NCBI RefSeq assembly: GCF_900116645.1
Contig: NZ_FPBO01000005.1
Coordinates: forward strand, 233,084-297,083
Source: Pseudoduganella namucuonensis
GTDB taxonomy: Bacteria > Pseudomonadota > Gammaproteobacteria > Burkholderiales > Burkholderiaceae_D
Length of the DNA stretch: 64,000 bases
Reading direction: 5' to 3'
Under the pieces are notes generated by a model. The model was not told the origin of the DNA. It was given only the letters and a program-made list of their open reading frames with translations, and ran no database searches. Numbering within the stretch: the stretch's first letter is position 1; every line of letters begins with the position of its first letter. Positions 1 through 8,833 of the stretch are shown here, piece after piece. A program made the position numbers and the translations under genes.

Positions 1-357
1 GGGATAGCGCTCCATGAAGCGGGGCCACAGCGGCGCCAGGTGCTGCACGCCGAAACTGAGCGGCGCGTTGATGCGCAGCAGGCCGCGCGGCTGCATGGCG
101 GCCGACGAGACGATGGCCTCGGCCTCGGCCACCTCGTCCAGGATGGACTTGGCGCGCTCGAACAGCGCCTCGCCGCTGGAGGTGAGCGACATGCGGCGCG
201 AACTGCGGTTCAGCAAGCGGGTGTGGAGATGGCTTTCGAGATCGCTGATGTAGCGGGTGACATTGGCGGGGGAGGTGTCCAGCGCCTCGGCGGCGCGGGC
301 GAAGCCCTCCTTGCGGACCACTTCGACAAAGACTTCCAGCGCGCGCAGGCGGTCCAT
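1..357 (-). CDS. LysR-family transcriptional regulator (N-terminal part, runs off the window)
   Basis: Reading the minus strand from an ATG at 357 gives 119 codons without a stop to the window edge. The first 60 residues form a typical LysR winged helix-turn-helix: MDRLRALEVFVEVV, then GFARAAEALDTSPANVTRYI, then LESHLHTRLLNRSSRRMSLT. The start of the effector-binding domain follows (LLRINAPLSFG). Full-length members are about 300 residues, so roughly 60% is missing beyond position 1. LysR proteins bind DNA as tetramers and usually control a divergent gene, but the gene upstream here (373-780) reads in the same direction, so no target is suggested. The family assignment is secure; the regulon is unknown. 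Confidence 0.9.
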   Translation of the reverse strand, partial: MDRLRALEVFVEVVRKEGFARAAEALDTSPANVTRYISDLESHLHTRLLNRSSRRMSLTSSGEALFERAKSILDEVAEAEAIVSSAAMQPRGLLRINAPLSFGVQHLAPLWPRFMERYP

Positions 358-372
358 CGGACTGGCCGCCGC

Positions 373-780
373 CTAGTAGCGGTTCCAGCTGTTGGCGGCG
401 GTGTGGGTGGCGGCGGCTTCCTTCAGGTTGCCCAGCTCTGCTTCGCGGATTTCACGGTGGAGTTCGGACAGGCGGTCGGTGGCCAGCGCGTCGCCGGCGC
501 GGGCGGCCTGTTCCAGCAATTTCATGGCCTCGACGCGGCGGCCGCTGTCGGCCTGGTATCGCAGCGCCAGCTCGCGGCGGGCCACGGCGGAGCCCTGTTC
601 GGCCCACTCGCGCAGTCGCCGCTCTGCAGCAAAATCCCCGGACCTATTCATTTTCAGTGCCGTCGCCTCGATCACCGGCGCCGGAGGAACCATGTCCTCT
701 TTCGCCTGCGCTCCGATCAGTACGCCCACGGCGACCAGCACCGTTGCTACCAAAACGCCGGATTTGTTGAATAATTCCAT
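373..780 (-). CDS. Small membrane-anchored or secreted protein of unknown function
   Basis: A 135-residue protein. Residues 5-27 form one hydrophobic segment (SGVLVATVLVAVGVLIGAQA), which is either a signal peptide or an N-terminal anchor. The rest is Ala/Arg/Glu-rich and helical. Residues about 65-105 have a Sel1/TPR-like spacing (ARRELALRYQADSG, then AMKLLEQAARAGDALA), so a degenerate Sel1-type repeat is possible. The gene sits 15 bp upstream of the LysR gene on the same strand and could share its transcript. I cannot assign a function. Confidence 0.6.
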   Translation of the reverse strand: MELFNKSGVLVATVLVAVGVLIGAQAKEDMVPPAPVIEATALKMNRSGDFAAERRLREWAEQGSAVARRELALRYQADSGRRVEAMKLLEQAARAGDALATDRLSELHREIREAELGNLKEAAATHTAANSWNRY

Positions 781-1111
781 CTTGGAGTTTGCCTTTATTC
801 GAAAATAGCAGTCGCCACGCGAGATGCTATCCTACCACTTATTTCTTAAAAACAACAGAACTTTTATTTTTTTACTATTTGGTGCACTGCACAGCGCGCG
901 CCTCGCTGGAGGGCGTTTTGTGCAGTGCAAGGGATATTAGCATGCTCATTTTGCCGGAAAGGCAGCGTTGCCAGCGGAGCAGGGTAACAATTGTAACCAT
1001 TCGTTAGAAACCAGCCCGCACAGCAGGAATGCGGACCGCGCGGTGTTTCTAATTATGAATGATGATGAGATAAATTCAAGTTTAATTTACAAATAATGAA
1101 TTTAGGAAACT
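781..1111. other. Intergenic region with no gene
   Basis: This 331-bp stretch is clearly AT-richer than its surroundings, with runs of A/T at 841-880 and 1055-1100. No credible coding frame was seen. It should hold the promoter of the 373-780 gene and the 3' end of the binding-protein transcript ending at 1112. It also contains the inverted repeat listed separately. Confidence 0.6.
883..929. repeat. 11-bp perfect inverted repeat
   Basis: TGCACTGCACA at 883-893 is matched by TGTGCAGTGCA at 919-929, with a 25-nt loop. Each arm is itself partly palindromic (TGCA). There is no T tract on either strand next to it, so it does not look like an intrinsic terminator. It lies about 100-150 bp upstream of the 780 start codon and could be an operator or an RNA hairpin. 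Confidence 0.5.
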
Positions 1112-2422
1112 CTACGGTGCGGAGCGTGGAATGTCGATGACGATCTGCCGCGACCCGTCCCAGCGCCGCGCCTGGGCGTCCAGCCGGAACACCGTGAAGG
1201 GGATGGCGCCGGCGATGTCGCCGCGCGCGTCCCAGGCGATGTCGGCGTAGGCGCCGCCGTAGTCGACGTCCGCGCCTTGCCGCACCAGCGCCAGCGCCGC
1301 CCCGATGGCCTCGGGACGGACCGCCGCGCCCGGCGCGTTCATCACCGGCCGCAGGCTGTCCCGTATCATGGCCGGCGTGGGCGACGCGGTGCCGTTGACC
1401 CGGCCGGCGCGCTCGATGGCCAGCGCCATGGCCATCACGATGTCGTAGGTGGGCGCGGTGAAGTCCTGCGGCTCGCTGGCGTACTGCGCCACGTAGCTGT
1501 CGCGGAAATAGCGGTACGAGGCGCTGTCGTACAGGCCGAAGGTGGCGGCCGCCCCGCTGGCGCCGCCCTTGATCTGGCCCGGATCGGCGAGGTTGTCGGC
1601 GAAGGTCTGGTTGCCCGCCGCCGTGCCCGGCAGCAGCCACAGGCCCGCGTACTGGCTGGACAGCGACTCGTTCAGCACATTGGCCGAGATGTCGGCCGCC
1701 AGGATGCCGTTCAGGATCACGTCCGGATTGGCGTCGAACACCTGCTTCAGGTAGGGCGCGAAGCCGCTCTTGAGCCCGAACGGAATGGCCACCGTGCGCA
1801 CCACCTGGCCGCCGATGGCCTGGAAGGCCGGCGAAAACAGGCTGTCCAGGCCGGCGCCGAACGCGTCCCCCTCGTTGACCAGCACCACCGCGCGCCGCTT
1901 GCCGGCGTCGAACGCGACCCTCGCCAGCACCGGCGTGGCGTCCACGTCGGAGACGCCGACGCGGAACACCAGGTCGCCGTCGGCCAGTGTGGTCAGCGCG
2001 GGCGAGGAACCGGACTCCGTCAGGATGGGCACGCCCCTGGCCTGCGCCAGCGGCAGCAGGTTCAGCACGCGGGTCGAGGTCGACACGTTCAGGATGGAGA
2101 CGCCGCCGTCCAGCAGTTGCCGGCCCATTTCCTGCGCCTCGGCGTTGTCCCGCGCCACCAGCGCGATGGCGTTGACACGCTTGCCCAGCACGCCGCCGGC
2201 GTCGTTGACCTGGCGCGCCGCCAGCAGGAAGGCGTCGCGGGTCGAGGTGCGCCAGCCGACCGAGCCGATATTGATGGCGGCGGGGTCGAACATGGCCTGG
2301 ATCGGGTTGGCCGGCAGGGGCGTCGATGCGTCCCGTCCACCGCCGCCGCAGGCGCCCAGCCCGAGCGCCAGCGCCGGCGCGGCCAGCGCGGCCAGTGTCC
2401 TTCGCCTAGAACCGGTATTCAT
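1112..2422 (-). CDS. Periplasmic amino-acid-type ABC substrate-binding lipoprotein
   Basis: The start at 2422 (MNTGSRRRTLAALAAPALAL) gives 436 residues with a lipoprotein signal ending in LGACGGGG, so it should be lipid-anchored at the Cys. The mature part matches the LivK/periplasmic-binding-protein type I fold: INIGSVGWRTSTRDAFLLAA, VNDAGGVLGKRV, ALVARDNAEAQEMGRQLLDG, VPILTESGSSPAL and a C-terminal TYDIVMAMALAIERAG. No ABC permease or ATPase lies nearby. The start overlaps the end of the TonB receptor gene by 17 bp, so the two are probably translationally coupled. This pairing suggests ligand capture for a receptor or sensor rather than classical import. The ligand is unknown. Longer in-frame starts exist but lack a signal peptide. 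Confidence 0.82.
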   Translation of the reverse strand: MNTGSRRRTLAALAAPALALGLGACGGGGRDASTPLPANPIQAMFDPAAINIGSVGWRTSTRDAFLLAARQVNDAGGVLGKRVNAIALVARDNAEAQEMGRQLLDGGVSILNVSTSTRVLNLLPLAQARGVPILTESGSSPALTTLADGDLVFRVGVSDVDATPVLARVAFDAGKRRAVVLVNEGDAFGAGLDSLFSPAFQAIGGQVVRTVAIPFGLKSGFAPYLKQVFDANPDVILNGILAADISANVLNESLSSQYAGLWLLPGTAAGNQTFADNLADPGQIKGGASGAAATFGLYDSASYRYFRDSYVAQYASEPQDFTAPTYDIVMAMALAIERAGRVNGTASPTPAMIRDSLRPVMNAPGAAVRPEAIGAALALVRQGADVDYGGAYADIAWDARGDIAGAIPFTVFRLDAQARRWDGSRQIVIDIPRSAP

Positions 2423-4466
2423 ACTGCACCCCGTAGCGCCGCCCCGGCGATGGATAGTCGATGCCGCCCACGCCCGGATCGACATGGCGGCCGTTGGCCA
2501 GGTCCCGCACCTGCAGCCGCACATGGGCGTGGCCGCCCAGGGCCCAGCGCGCCGTCAGCGTGGTGTCGACGTAGCCGCGCAGCGTGTAGCGCTGGTTCGC
2601 CAGCAGCACGTTCGCGGTGGCGGCCGGGCGCGGGCCCACGTAGCGGTTGTCCACGCTCAGCACCAGGCGCTGGTCCAGCAAGGTCGCGCTGGCGCCCAGA
2701 TTGGCGCTGTCGCGCGGGAACAGTTCGCCCTCGGGACGCTGCGCCAGCGGCGCCAGCGTGTAGCGGTTCACGCCCCGCGCGCTGTTGGCGCGGCTCGCGT
2801 TCAGGTAGGCGTTGAACCAGTCGCGCCGGTAGCGCGCCTCCAGTTCCGCGCCGCGCACCGTGCTGTCGCTGCTGTTGCGCGCCACCAGGTTGAAGAACTC
2901 CTGTTCCAGCGTCACCAGGTCCCGCACCCGGGTGTGATACAGCGTCAGCGCGGCGCTCCAGTGCGCCGATGGCGGGCTGGCCAGCTGCAATTCCACCGTG
3001 CGCGACTTTTGCGGCGCCAGCGCGGGATTGCCCCGGATGTCGCCCGGCTGCACGGCGGTGCGGTACAGCAGCGAGGTGGAGGGCGCCTGGAAGGCGGTGC
3101 CGCCCAGCAGCTTCAACTGCCACGCGCCGGGCAGGGCGCCCACCACGCCGGCGCGGTAGGATTGCTGCCGTCCATAGACCGAATGCCGGTCGCCGCGGCC
3201 CGCCGCGATCCCCCGCAGCCGCCACGGCAGCGGGAATTGCCATTGGACGTAGACGCCGGTGTTGCGCAAGGTCTTCTCGCCGGGCTGGCTGAGCTGGAAG
3301 TCCGTGCCGTCGGCCACGTTGTGGCGGCGGAACGATTCCAGCGTCTCGCGGTCGCGCAGCACGTCCAGCCCCAGCAGCAGGCTGCCCCCCGCTTCCGGCT
3401 GCCACAGCCACTCCGCGCTGCCGTCGATGGCGCGGTAGCCCAGGTCGCGCAGCAGGTGGTAGTCGGGCGCGCCGGTCCGCACCAGGTCGCCGGACGCCGG
3501 TCCGCCTTCGCCGTAGCCCAGGGCCGCGCGCACGCTGTGCCGCGCGCCGAAGGCGCGGCTGTAGTTGACGTGCGCCGTGCCCTGTCGCAGCGCCACATGG
3601 GTGGGCGGGCGCAGCAGGGGATTGGGGCTGGCGAACACGTGGTCGCCGTCCTGCTTTTGCCAGAACACGCTGCCGCCCAGCTCGTCGTCCCCGTCCCGCC
3701 AGCCGCCGCGCAGATAGAGGCTGCGCGGGTCGGCGTCGTCCACCGGGGAGGACGGCGCGCGGCCGTAACGCTGGTAGTCCGGCGACACGCGGGGCAGGGC
3801 CAGGCCGGCGCGGTCCGCGCGCGCCGCCTGCACGCCCCAGGCCAGCCAGTACGGCCCCGACCGCAGAGCGCCGCTGCCGGACAGCAGCGCGCTGTCGCGC
3901 CCGCCACCGCCGCGTTCGTAGCCGACAACCACGCGTTGCCCGGCGCCGTCGCGCCGCGTGATGACATTGATCGCCCCCAGCAGGGCGTCGGCGCCGTACA
4001 GCACGGACACCGGGCCGCGCACGATCTCGACGCGCTCTATCATGCCCACCGGGATGAACTCCAGGCCGATGAATTGCTGCTGCGTGCCGCGGAAGGCGAT
4101 CGGCCGGCCGTCGAGCAGGATCTTGATGCCGCGGCTGGCGGACTGGGCGCCGGCGTTCAGCCCGCGCACGCCGAAATGGTGGTTGAGCCCGTCGTCGCTC
4201 TCGACGAATCCGGCCTTGTGCGCCAGCGCCTCGGCCAGGCTGAGGTAGCCGTAGCGGGCGAAGTCGTCGGCCGTGATCAGGGTCACCACGGCGGGCGTGG
4301 CGTACAGCGGCGTGGCGGTCTTGGTGGCCGTCAGCACTTTCACCTGGCGCAGCTGCTCCAGGCTCAGCTCGAAAACCGCGTCCTCCTGGTCGGCCCCGCG
4401 CGCCCCGGCGCACGCGAGGCAAAGGGCTGTCAGCAAATGGCGGCGTCGCGCGGAGACATCCTTCAT
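2406..4466 (-). CDS. TonB-dependent outer-membrane receptor
   Basis: The chosen ATG at 4466 follows an AAGGG ribosome site and opens a signal peptide (MKDVSARRRHLLTALCLACA), giving 686 residues. A TonB-box-like/plug region follows: TATKTATPLYATPAVVTLIT, then the plug core IERVEIVRGPVSVLYGADAL and GAINVITRR. The remaining about 500 residues are alternating beta-barrel sequence ending in YGVQYEYRF, with a terminal aromatic as needed for BAM insertion. It imports or senses a ligand across the outer membrane using TonB energy. It is first in an operon with the binding lipoprotein and divergent from yfiR and a histidine kinase. The substrate is not deducible; no haem or B12 signature was recognised. 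Confidence 0.9.
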   Translation of the reverse strand: MKDVSARRRHLLTALCLACAGARGADQEDAVFELSLEQLRQVKVLTATKTATPLYATPAVVTLITADDFARYGYLSLAEALAHKAGFVESDDGLNHHFGVRGLNAGAQSASRGIKILLDGRPIAFRGTQQQFIGLEFIPVGMIERVEIVRGPVSVLYGADALLGAINVITRRDGAGQRVVVGYERGGGGRDSALLSGSGALRSGPYWLAWGVQAARADRAGLALPRVSPDYQRYGRAPSSPVDDADPRSLYLRGGWRDGDDELGGSVFWQKQDGDHVFASPNPLLRPPTHVALRQGTAHVNYSRAFGARHSVRAALGYGEGGPASGDLVRTGAPDYHLLRDLGYRAIDGSAEWLWQPEAGGSLLLGLDVLRDRETLESFRRHNVADGTDFQLSQPGEKTLRNTGVYVQWQFPLPWRLRGIAAGRGDRHSVYGRQQSYRAGVVGALPGAWQLKLLGGTAFQAPSTSLLYRTAVQPGDIRGNPALAPQKSRTVELQLASPPSAHWSAALTLYHTRVRDLVTLEQEFFNLVARNSSDSTVRGAELEARYRRDWFNAYLNASRANSARGVNRYTLAPLAQRPEGELFPRDSANLGASATLLDQRLVLSVDNRYVGPRPAATANVLLANQRYTLRGYVDTTLTARWALGGHAHVRLQVRDLANGRHVDPGVGGIDYPSPGRRYGVQYEYRF

Positions 4467-4677
4467 GCATGGCCCTTGGCAGGAGTGCGGTGTGGCGACC
4501 AGTATTCCCCATCTTCCACCGCGCCACAAGCGTCCCGCGGCGGCGGTTGTGGTCTTTTCGTCACGACCCAAATTGCTGGCCCGGCCGCGATCGCTTACGC
4601 TAGAATCAAACTAGTTTCCTAGTGATACGAGGGCACAGCATGCGCAGGGACGCAAGGCGAACCGGGGCCACACCGGC

Positions 4678-5253
4678 ATGACCATGGCACAGGGCCGCCG
4701 GCGGAGCGGGCACGGTCGCGCCGGCAGTCTGGCAACCGCGGTCGCGGCCATGTGCCTGGTGGTCGGCGCCCAGGAAACGCCGCCCGCCCCGGAACAGCAG
4801 ATCAAGGCCGCCTACATCCTCAACTTCACCCGCTACGCCAGCTGGCCCGCCTCGGTGCTGGCCGACGCGCGCGCGCCGCTGGTGGTGTGCGTGATGGGCC
4901 AGGGCAGCGGCGACATCGCCCGCCAGCTGCACAGCCGCGCGGCCGGCAGCCATCCGCTGGATTTGCGCACCATCACCCGCGGCGAGGACGCCGCGCCCTG
5001 CCACGCGCTCTACATCAGCCCCTCCGAGCGGCCGCGCCAGGCCGCGCTGCTGGCCAGGCTGCGCGACCAGGCGGTGCTGACCATAGGCGATTCCGCCTCC
5101 TTCCTGGCCGATGGCGGCATGATCAACATGATGCTGGTCGAGGGCAACATCCGCTTCGAAGTCAACCTGGCCGCCGCCAAGCAATCGGGCATGAGCCTGA
5201 ACCCGCGGGTGCTGGCGCTGGCCGAGCGCGTCGTCGGCGGGGCCGCCAAATGA
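4678..5253 (+). CDS. YfiR-family periplasmic protein (DUF4154)
   Basis: A 191-residue protein with an N-terminal secretion signal (about residues 1-35, ending near VVGAQETPPA). The YfiR/DUF4154 core follows: EQQIKAAYILNFTRYASWPA, LVVCVMGQGSGDIARQL, ALYISPSERPRQAALLARLR, VLTIGDSASFLADGGMINMM and IRFEVNLAAAKQSGMSLN. In the known YfiBNR system, YfiR is a periplasmic repressor that binds the CHASE8 domain of a membrane diguanylate cyclase. Here the next gene, overlapping by ATGA, is a histidine kinase with a CHASE8-like periplasmic region, so the partner is probably that kinase. Confidence 0.87.
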   Translation: MTMAQGRRRSGHGRAGSLATAVAAMCLVVGAQETPPAPEQQIKAAYILNFTRYASWPASVLADARAPLVVCVMGQGSGDIARQLHSRAAGSHPLDLRTITRGEDAAPCHALYISPSERPRQAALLARLRDQAVLTIGDSASFLADGGMINMMLVEGNIRFEVNLAAAKQSGMSLNPRVLALAERVVGGAAK

Positions 5254-7238
5254 GCGCGGCGCGCCCGGGCCTGCGGCAGCCCCTGCGCGACGTCGCGCTG
5301 CAGCGCAAGCTGGTGCTGGTCTCCATCCTCACCGCCGGGGCCGCGATGCTGGCCGCGCTGGTGGCGCTGGTGTCCTACGATTTCATCGTCGCCCGGCCGA
5401 AACTGGTGTCGGACCTGGCCGGCCGCATGCAACTGGTGTCGCTCAACCTGGACGTGGACCTGAACTTCGGCGACCGGCCGGCCGCCGCGCGCACGCTGGA
5501 AGCGCTCAGGGGCAGCGCCGACATCCACGGCGCCTGCCTGTTCGACGCGCGGCGCGGGTTTTTCGCGCGCTATGTCCGGGATGGCAAGCTGGAGTGCGAC
5601 TGGCCGGCCGAACTCGACGGTGCCGGCCACCGCTTCCACGGCGATTTCCTGGCCATGCTGGCGCCGGTGCGCTATGGCCAGGAGGTGGTCGGCTACCTGC
5701 AGGTCGATTACGCGCTGCCGCCGCTGGCCGACCGGCTGCGGCAGTACGGCCTGGTGCTGGCGATGGTGATGATGACGCTGCTGGTGGGCGGCATCCTGCA
5801 CGCCCTCAGCGTGCGCAAGCTGGTGACGCGGCCGCTGCTGGCGCTGTCGTCGATGGCGCACCGCGTCACGCGCGAGCAGCGCTACGACCTGCGGGCCGAG
5901 GCCGAGGGCCGCGACGAGGTGGGCCAGCTGGCCGGGGCCATCAACGACATGCTCAGCACCATCGCCGAGCGCGACGCAGCGCTGCGCCGCAGCCAGTCGC
6001 TGCTGGAGAACATCGTGGCGAAATCCTCCGCCGTCATCTACATCAAGGATTTGAGCGGGCGCTACCTGCTGGTCAACGAGCGTTTCCGCCAGATCCTGCC
6101 TCCCGGCACGGTCGACCCGCTGGGGCACGACGACACCGAGGTGTTCCCGCCGGCCACCATCGCCACCATCCAGGCCAACGACCGCGCCGTGCTGGAGAGC
6201 GGCCATTCGAACGCCTATGAGGAATCGGTGCCGGACAGCACCGGCGAGATGCGCATCTACCTGTCCGAGAAGTTCCCACTGAAGGACGAATACGGCCACA
6301 CCTGGGCGCTGGGCGGCGTCTCGACCGACATCACCGAGCGCAAGCGCGGCGAGATCGAGCTGATGCAATACCGCGACAAGCTGGAGGAACAGGTCGCCGT
6401 GCGCACGGCGCAGATGGTGGAGACCAACAAGGAGCTGGCCGAATCGCTGGAAACGCTGCGCCTGGCGCAGGACGAGCTGGTGCGCAGTGAAAAGCTGGCC
6501 GCGCTGGGTTCGCTGGTGGCCGGCGTCGCCCACGAGCTGAACACGCCCATCGGCAACAGCCTGCTGGCGGTCAGCACGCTGATCGACCAGACCCGCGGTT
6601 TCCAGAAGCAGCTGGCCGAGGGGCTGAAGCGCTCGACCTTGCAGGCCTACGTCGCGGACATCCAGGGCGGCGGCGAGATCGTGCTGCGCAATCTGCACCG
6701 GGCGGTGGACCTGGTGGCCAGCTTCAAGCAGGTGGCGGTGGACCGCGCCACCTCGCAGCGCCGCGCCTTCCTGCTGGCGGACCTGGCCAACGAGATCCTG
6801 CTGGTGCTGATGCCGACCTTCAAGAAGTCCGGCATCAAGGTGCGCCAGGAGGTGCCGGGCGATATCGAGATGGACAGCTATCCGGGGCCGTTCGGGCAGG
6901 TGCTGATCAACCTGATCACCAACGCCCTCAGCCATGGCTTCGAGGGGCGGGAGGGGGGCGTCGTGATGATCTCGGCCCGCGCCGCCGGCGACGGCGCCGT
7001 CGAAGTGGTCGTCAGCGACAACGGCGGCGGCATCGCGCCGGAAAACATGGGCCGCATCTACGACCCCTTCTTCACCACCAAGCTGGGGCGCGGCGGCTCG
7101 GGACTGGGGCTGAACATCGTCTACAACATCGTGTACGGCGTCCTGGACGGCAAGATCGAGGTCGAAAGCGAGCTGGGGAAAGGCACCCGCTTCGTCCTGA
7201 CGCTGCCCGGCCAGGCGGGAAGCACGCAATCAAAGTAG
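5250..7238 (+). CDS. CHASE8-like/HAMP/PAS sensor histidine kinase
   Basis: The start at 5250 overlaps the yfiR stop (ATGA) and gives 662 residues. Domains: TM helix (about 20-45); periplasmic CHASE8-like region (NLDVDLNFGDRPAAARTLEA, then GACLFDARRGFFARY); second TM (about 165-187); HAMP (about 188-243); PAS (about 250-365, IYIKDLSGRYLLVNERFRQI); coiled coil; a DHp of the HWE-distant/NtrB-like type with H428 in VAHELNTPIGNS; and an HATPase_c domain (NALSHGF, DNGGGIAP, GRGGSGLGLNIVYNIV). It should autophosphorylate in response to YfiR and, by inference, the divergent TonB receptor and binding lipoprotein. No response regulator is adjacent. The 3' end overlaps the convergent toxin gene by 9 bp. 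Confidence 0.88.
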   Translation: MSAARPGLRQPLRDVALQRKLVLVSILTAGAAMLAALVALVSYDFIVARPKLVSDLAGRMQLVSLNLDVDLNFGDRPAAARTLEALRGSADIHGACLFDARRGFFARYVRDGKLECDWPAELDGAGHRFHGDFLAMLAPVRYGQEVVGYLQVDYALPPLADRLRQYGLVLAMVMMTLLVGGILHALSVRKLVTRPLLALSSMAHRVTREQRYDLRAEAEGRDEVGQLAGAINDMLSTIAERDAALRRSQSLLENIVAKSSAVIYIKDLSGRYLLVNERFRQILPPGTVDPLGHDDTEVFPPATIATIQANDRAVLESGHSNAYEESVPDSTGEMRIYLSEKFPLKDEYGHTWALGGVSTDITERKRGEIELMQYRDKLEEQVAVRTAQMVETNKELAESLETLRLAQDELVRSEKLAALGSLVAGVAHELNTPIGNSLLAVSTLIDQTRGFQKQLAEGLKRSTLQAYVADIQGGGEIVLRNLHRAVDLVASFKQVAVDRATSQRRAFLLADLANEILLVLMPTFKKSGIKVRQEVPGDIEMDSYPGPFGQVLINLITNALSHGFEGREGGVVMISARAAGDGAVEVVVSDNGGGIAPENMGRIYDPFFTTKLGRGGSGLGLNIVYNIVYGVLDGKIEVESELGKGTRFVLTLPGQAGSTQSK

Positions 7239-7595
7239 GGGCAGTGGCGTCAGACGCGCGCGAGGTGGCTCGATCACCAGCAATGCGCCAGCCAGCAAAG
7301 CCGACGACGCGCGATCCAATTCATCGGCAACCCTGGCCGCGACTTGGGCGCTACGCGCGGCATGGAAGCGGAGTTGTACAACGCTGGGCCTGGTAGCTCG
7401 CGATTCGGCAAGAAGCGCCCCAAAGTCCAGATCTTGAGTGATGACGATGTAGTCGTGCCGTCGGGCATAGTCCAGAATGTCTGTGTCGCTCGCGTTGCCT
7501 GGCCCGACGTTCGTCCAATGGACAGCCAGGTGGCCAGCGGCCATAAAGGTACTCACCCAGCGGGGCGAAATGTTCATGTCCAGGAGCAGCCTCAT
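7230..7595 (-). CDS. DUF5615 PIN-like toxin
   Basis: A 121-residue protein of the DUF5615/Mut7-C-like PIN-fold family. It opens with MRLLLDMNISPRWV (the first acidic residue is D6), followed by SDTDILDYARRHDYIVITQD, DLDFGALL and PSVVQLRF. These carry the conserved Asp residues expected of a metal-dependent RNase active site. It starts inside the antitoxin gene (ATGA overlap), the usual arrangement for this pair. Its last 9 bp overlap the end of the convergent kinase gene. RNase activity is inferred from the family. Confidence 0.85.
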   Translation of the reverse strand: MRLLLDMNISPRWVSTFMAAGHLAVHWTNVGPGNASDTDILDYARRHDYIVITQDLDFGALLAESRATRPSVVQLRFHAARSAQVAARVADELDRASSALLAGALLVIEPPRARLTPLPLL

Positions 7596-7810
7596 AGGGC
7601 GCTCTGCTGGGTTTCCTTTGCAGAGGCAAACTCAAGGGCTTGTCGTATGTCTTCGTATTCGAGGTAGGGAAAGTCGTCCAACAGTTCGGGTATGCTCTGG
7701 CCGGCCTGAAGCTGCGCGATGATCATGCCCACGGTTACGCGCATTCCCCTTACGCAAGGTTGTCCCCGCATGACAGCGGGGTTGATCGTGATGCGGTCCA
7801 GATTATTCAT
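7592..7810 (-). CDS. DUF433 antitoxin
   Basis: A 72-residue protein starting at 7810 behind a strong AGGAGGGG ribosome site (7801-7810 region). The DUF433 signature is clear: ITINPAVMRGQPCVRGMRVT, then MIIAQLQAGQSIPELLDDFP and YLEYEDIRQALEFA. This is a small winged-helix-like fold that neutralises DUF5615 PIN-type toxins and probably represses its own promoter. The start 24 bp upstream (7834) is in frame but would separate the gene from its ribosome site. Confidence 0.87.
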   Translation of the reverse strand: MNNLDRITINPAVMRGQPCVRGMRVTVGMIIAQLQAGQSIPELLDDFPYLEYEDIRQALEFASAKETQQSAL

Positions 7811-7903
7811 ATCCCCTCCTGCCCTCAGTATCAACGATCATCACGGCAAATCAAGCGGGGCGACGGGGAATGTTGATCGGCCTGCACCGCCCCCGGGGAA
7901 TGG

Positions 7904-8779
7904 CTACTGCTGCTTGTTGTGGAACTGTTGCGCAAGCGACTGCAGCGGCGCGGCCGGCAGGGTGGTGGGCTCGATGCCCGGCGGCAGCGCCACCCGGACC
8001 GGCATGCTGGCCTTGCCGGCCGACGACAGCACATTGCCGGTCGTCTCCGGCGCCGCGTTCCACACCGGCGCGGCGATGCCCTCGAAAATGGTCTTCAACT
8101 GCTCGCCCCAGGTGCTGCGTATCATCTGGAAGTACTGGTTCTTCTCGTCGATGGTGACGAAGCGCGTCACCGCCAGCGAGTTGTTGTCATACACCAGCAG
8201 ATCCAGCGGCAGGCCGACCGAGATGTTGGAGCGCAGCGTCGAATCCATCGAGATCAGCGCGCACTTGGCGGCCTCGTCCAGCGGAGTTGCCGGCGTCACC
8301 ACGCGGTCGATGATGGGCTTGCCGTACTTGGCCTCGCCGATCTGGAAATAGGTGTTCTCGTTGTGCGACTCGATGAAGTTGCCCGCCGAGTAGATCTGGA
8401 ACAGGCGGCAGCGCTCGCCCTTGATCTGGCCGCCGAACAGCATGCTGACGTTGAATTCGATGCCGAAATCGGCCAGCGCCTTGGCGTCGCGCTCGTGCAC
8501 CTGGCGCACCACCTCGCCCACGATGCGGGCCGCCTCGTACATATTGGGCGCGGTCCAGATGGTGTGGCCGGCGGCGTTCACGTGGTCCGACAGCAGCTGC
8601 CGCACCGACTGCGAAATCGACAGGTTCCCGGCGGTCATCAGCACCATCATGCGTTCGCCGGGCAGTTCGAACACATTCATCTTGCGGGCGGTGCTGACCT
8701 GGTCCACGCCCGCGTTGGTGCGTGAATCGGAGAGGAAAACCAGGCCCGCGTCCAGACGCATCGCTACGCAGTAAGTCAT
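7904..8779 (-). CDS. Anbu proteasome-type protease
   Basis: A 291-residue protein. I chose the start at 8779 because it gives MTYCVAMRLDAGLVFLSDSR, where removal of Met exposes Thr as the N-terminal nucleophile typical of Ntn hydrolases; the longer frame to 8815 would bury it. Anbu (ancestral beta subunit) features follow: SDSRTNAGVD, MMVLMTAGNLSISQSV, NVSMLFGGQIKGERCRLFQI, YGKPIIDRVV and LISMDSTLRSNISVGLPLDL. Anbu forms open helical or ring assemblies, and its substrates are not established. It is the last gene of a four-gene minus-strand cluster with transglutaminase, alpha-E and ATP-grasp proteins, the conserved genomic context of this family. Confidence 0.93.
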   Translation of the reverse strand: MTYCVAMRLDAGLVFLSDSRTNAGVDQVSTARKMNVFELPGERMMVLMTAGNLSISQSVRQLLSDHVNAAGHTIWTAPNMYEAARIVGEVVRQVHERDAKALADFGIEFNVSMLFGGQIKGERCRLFQIYSAGNFIESHNENTYFQIGEAKYGKPIIDRVVTPATPLDEAAKCALISMDSTLRSNISVGLPLDLLVYDNNSLAVTRFVTIDEKNQYFQMIRSTWGEQLKTIFEGIAAPVWNAAPETTGNVLSSAGKASMPVRVALPPGIEPTTLPAAPLQSLAQQFHNKQQ

Positions 8780-8833
8780 CTTGTGTTTATTTAAGGCAAA
8801 AGATAATTCTAGCACTCTCCGGGCCGGGCGGCC

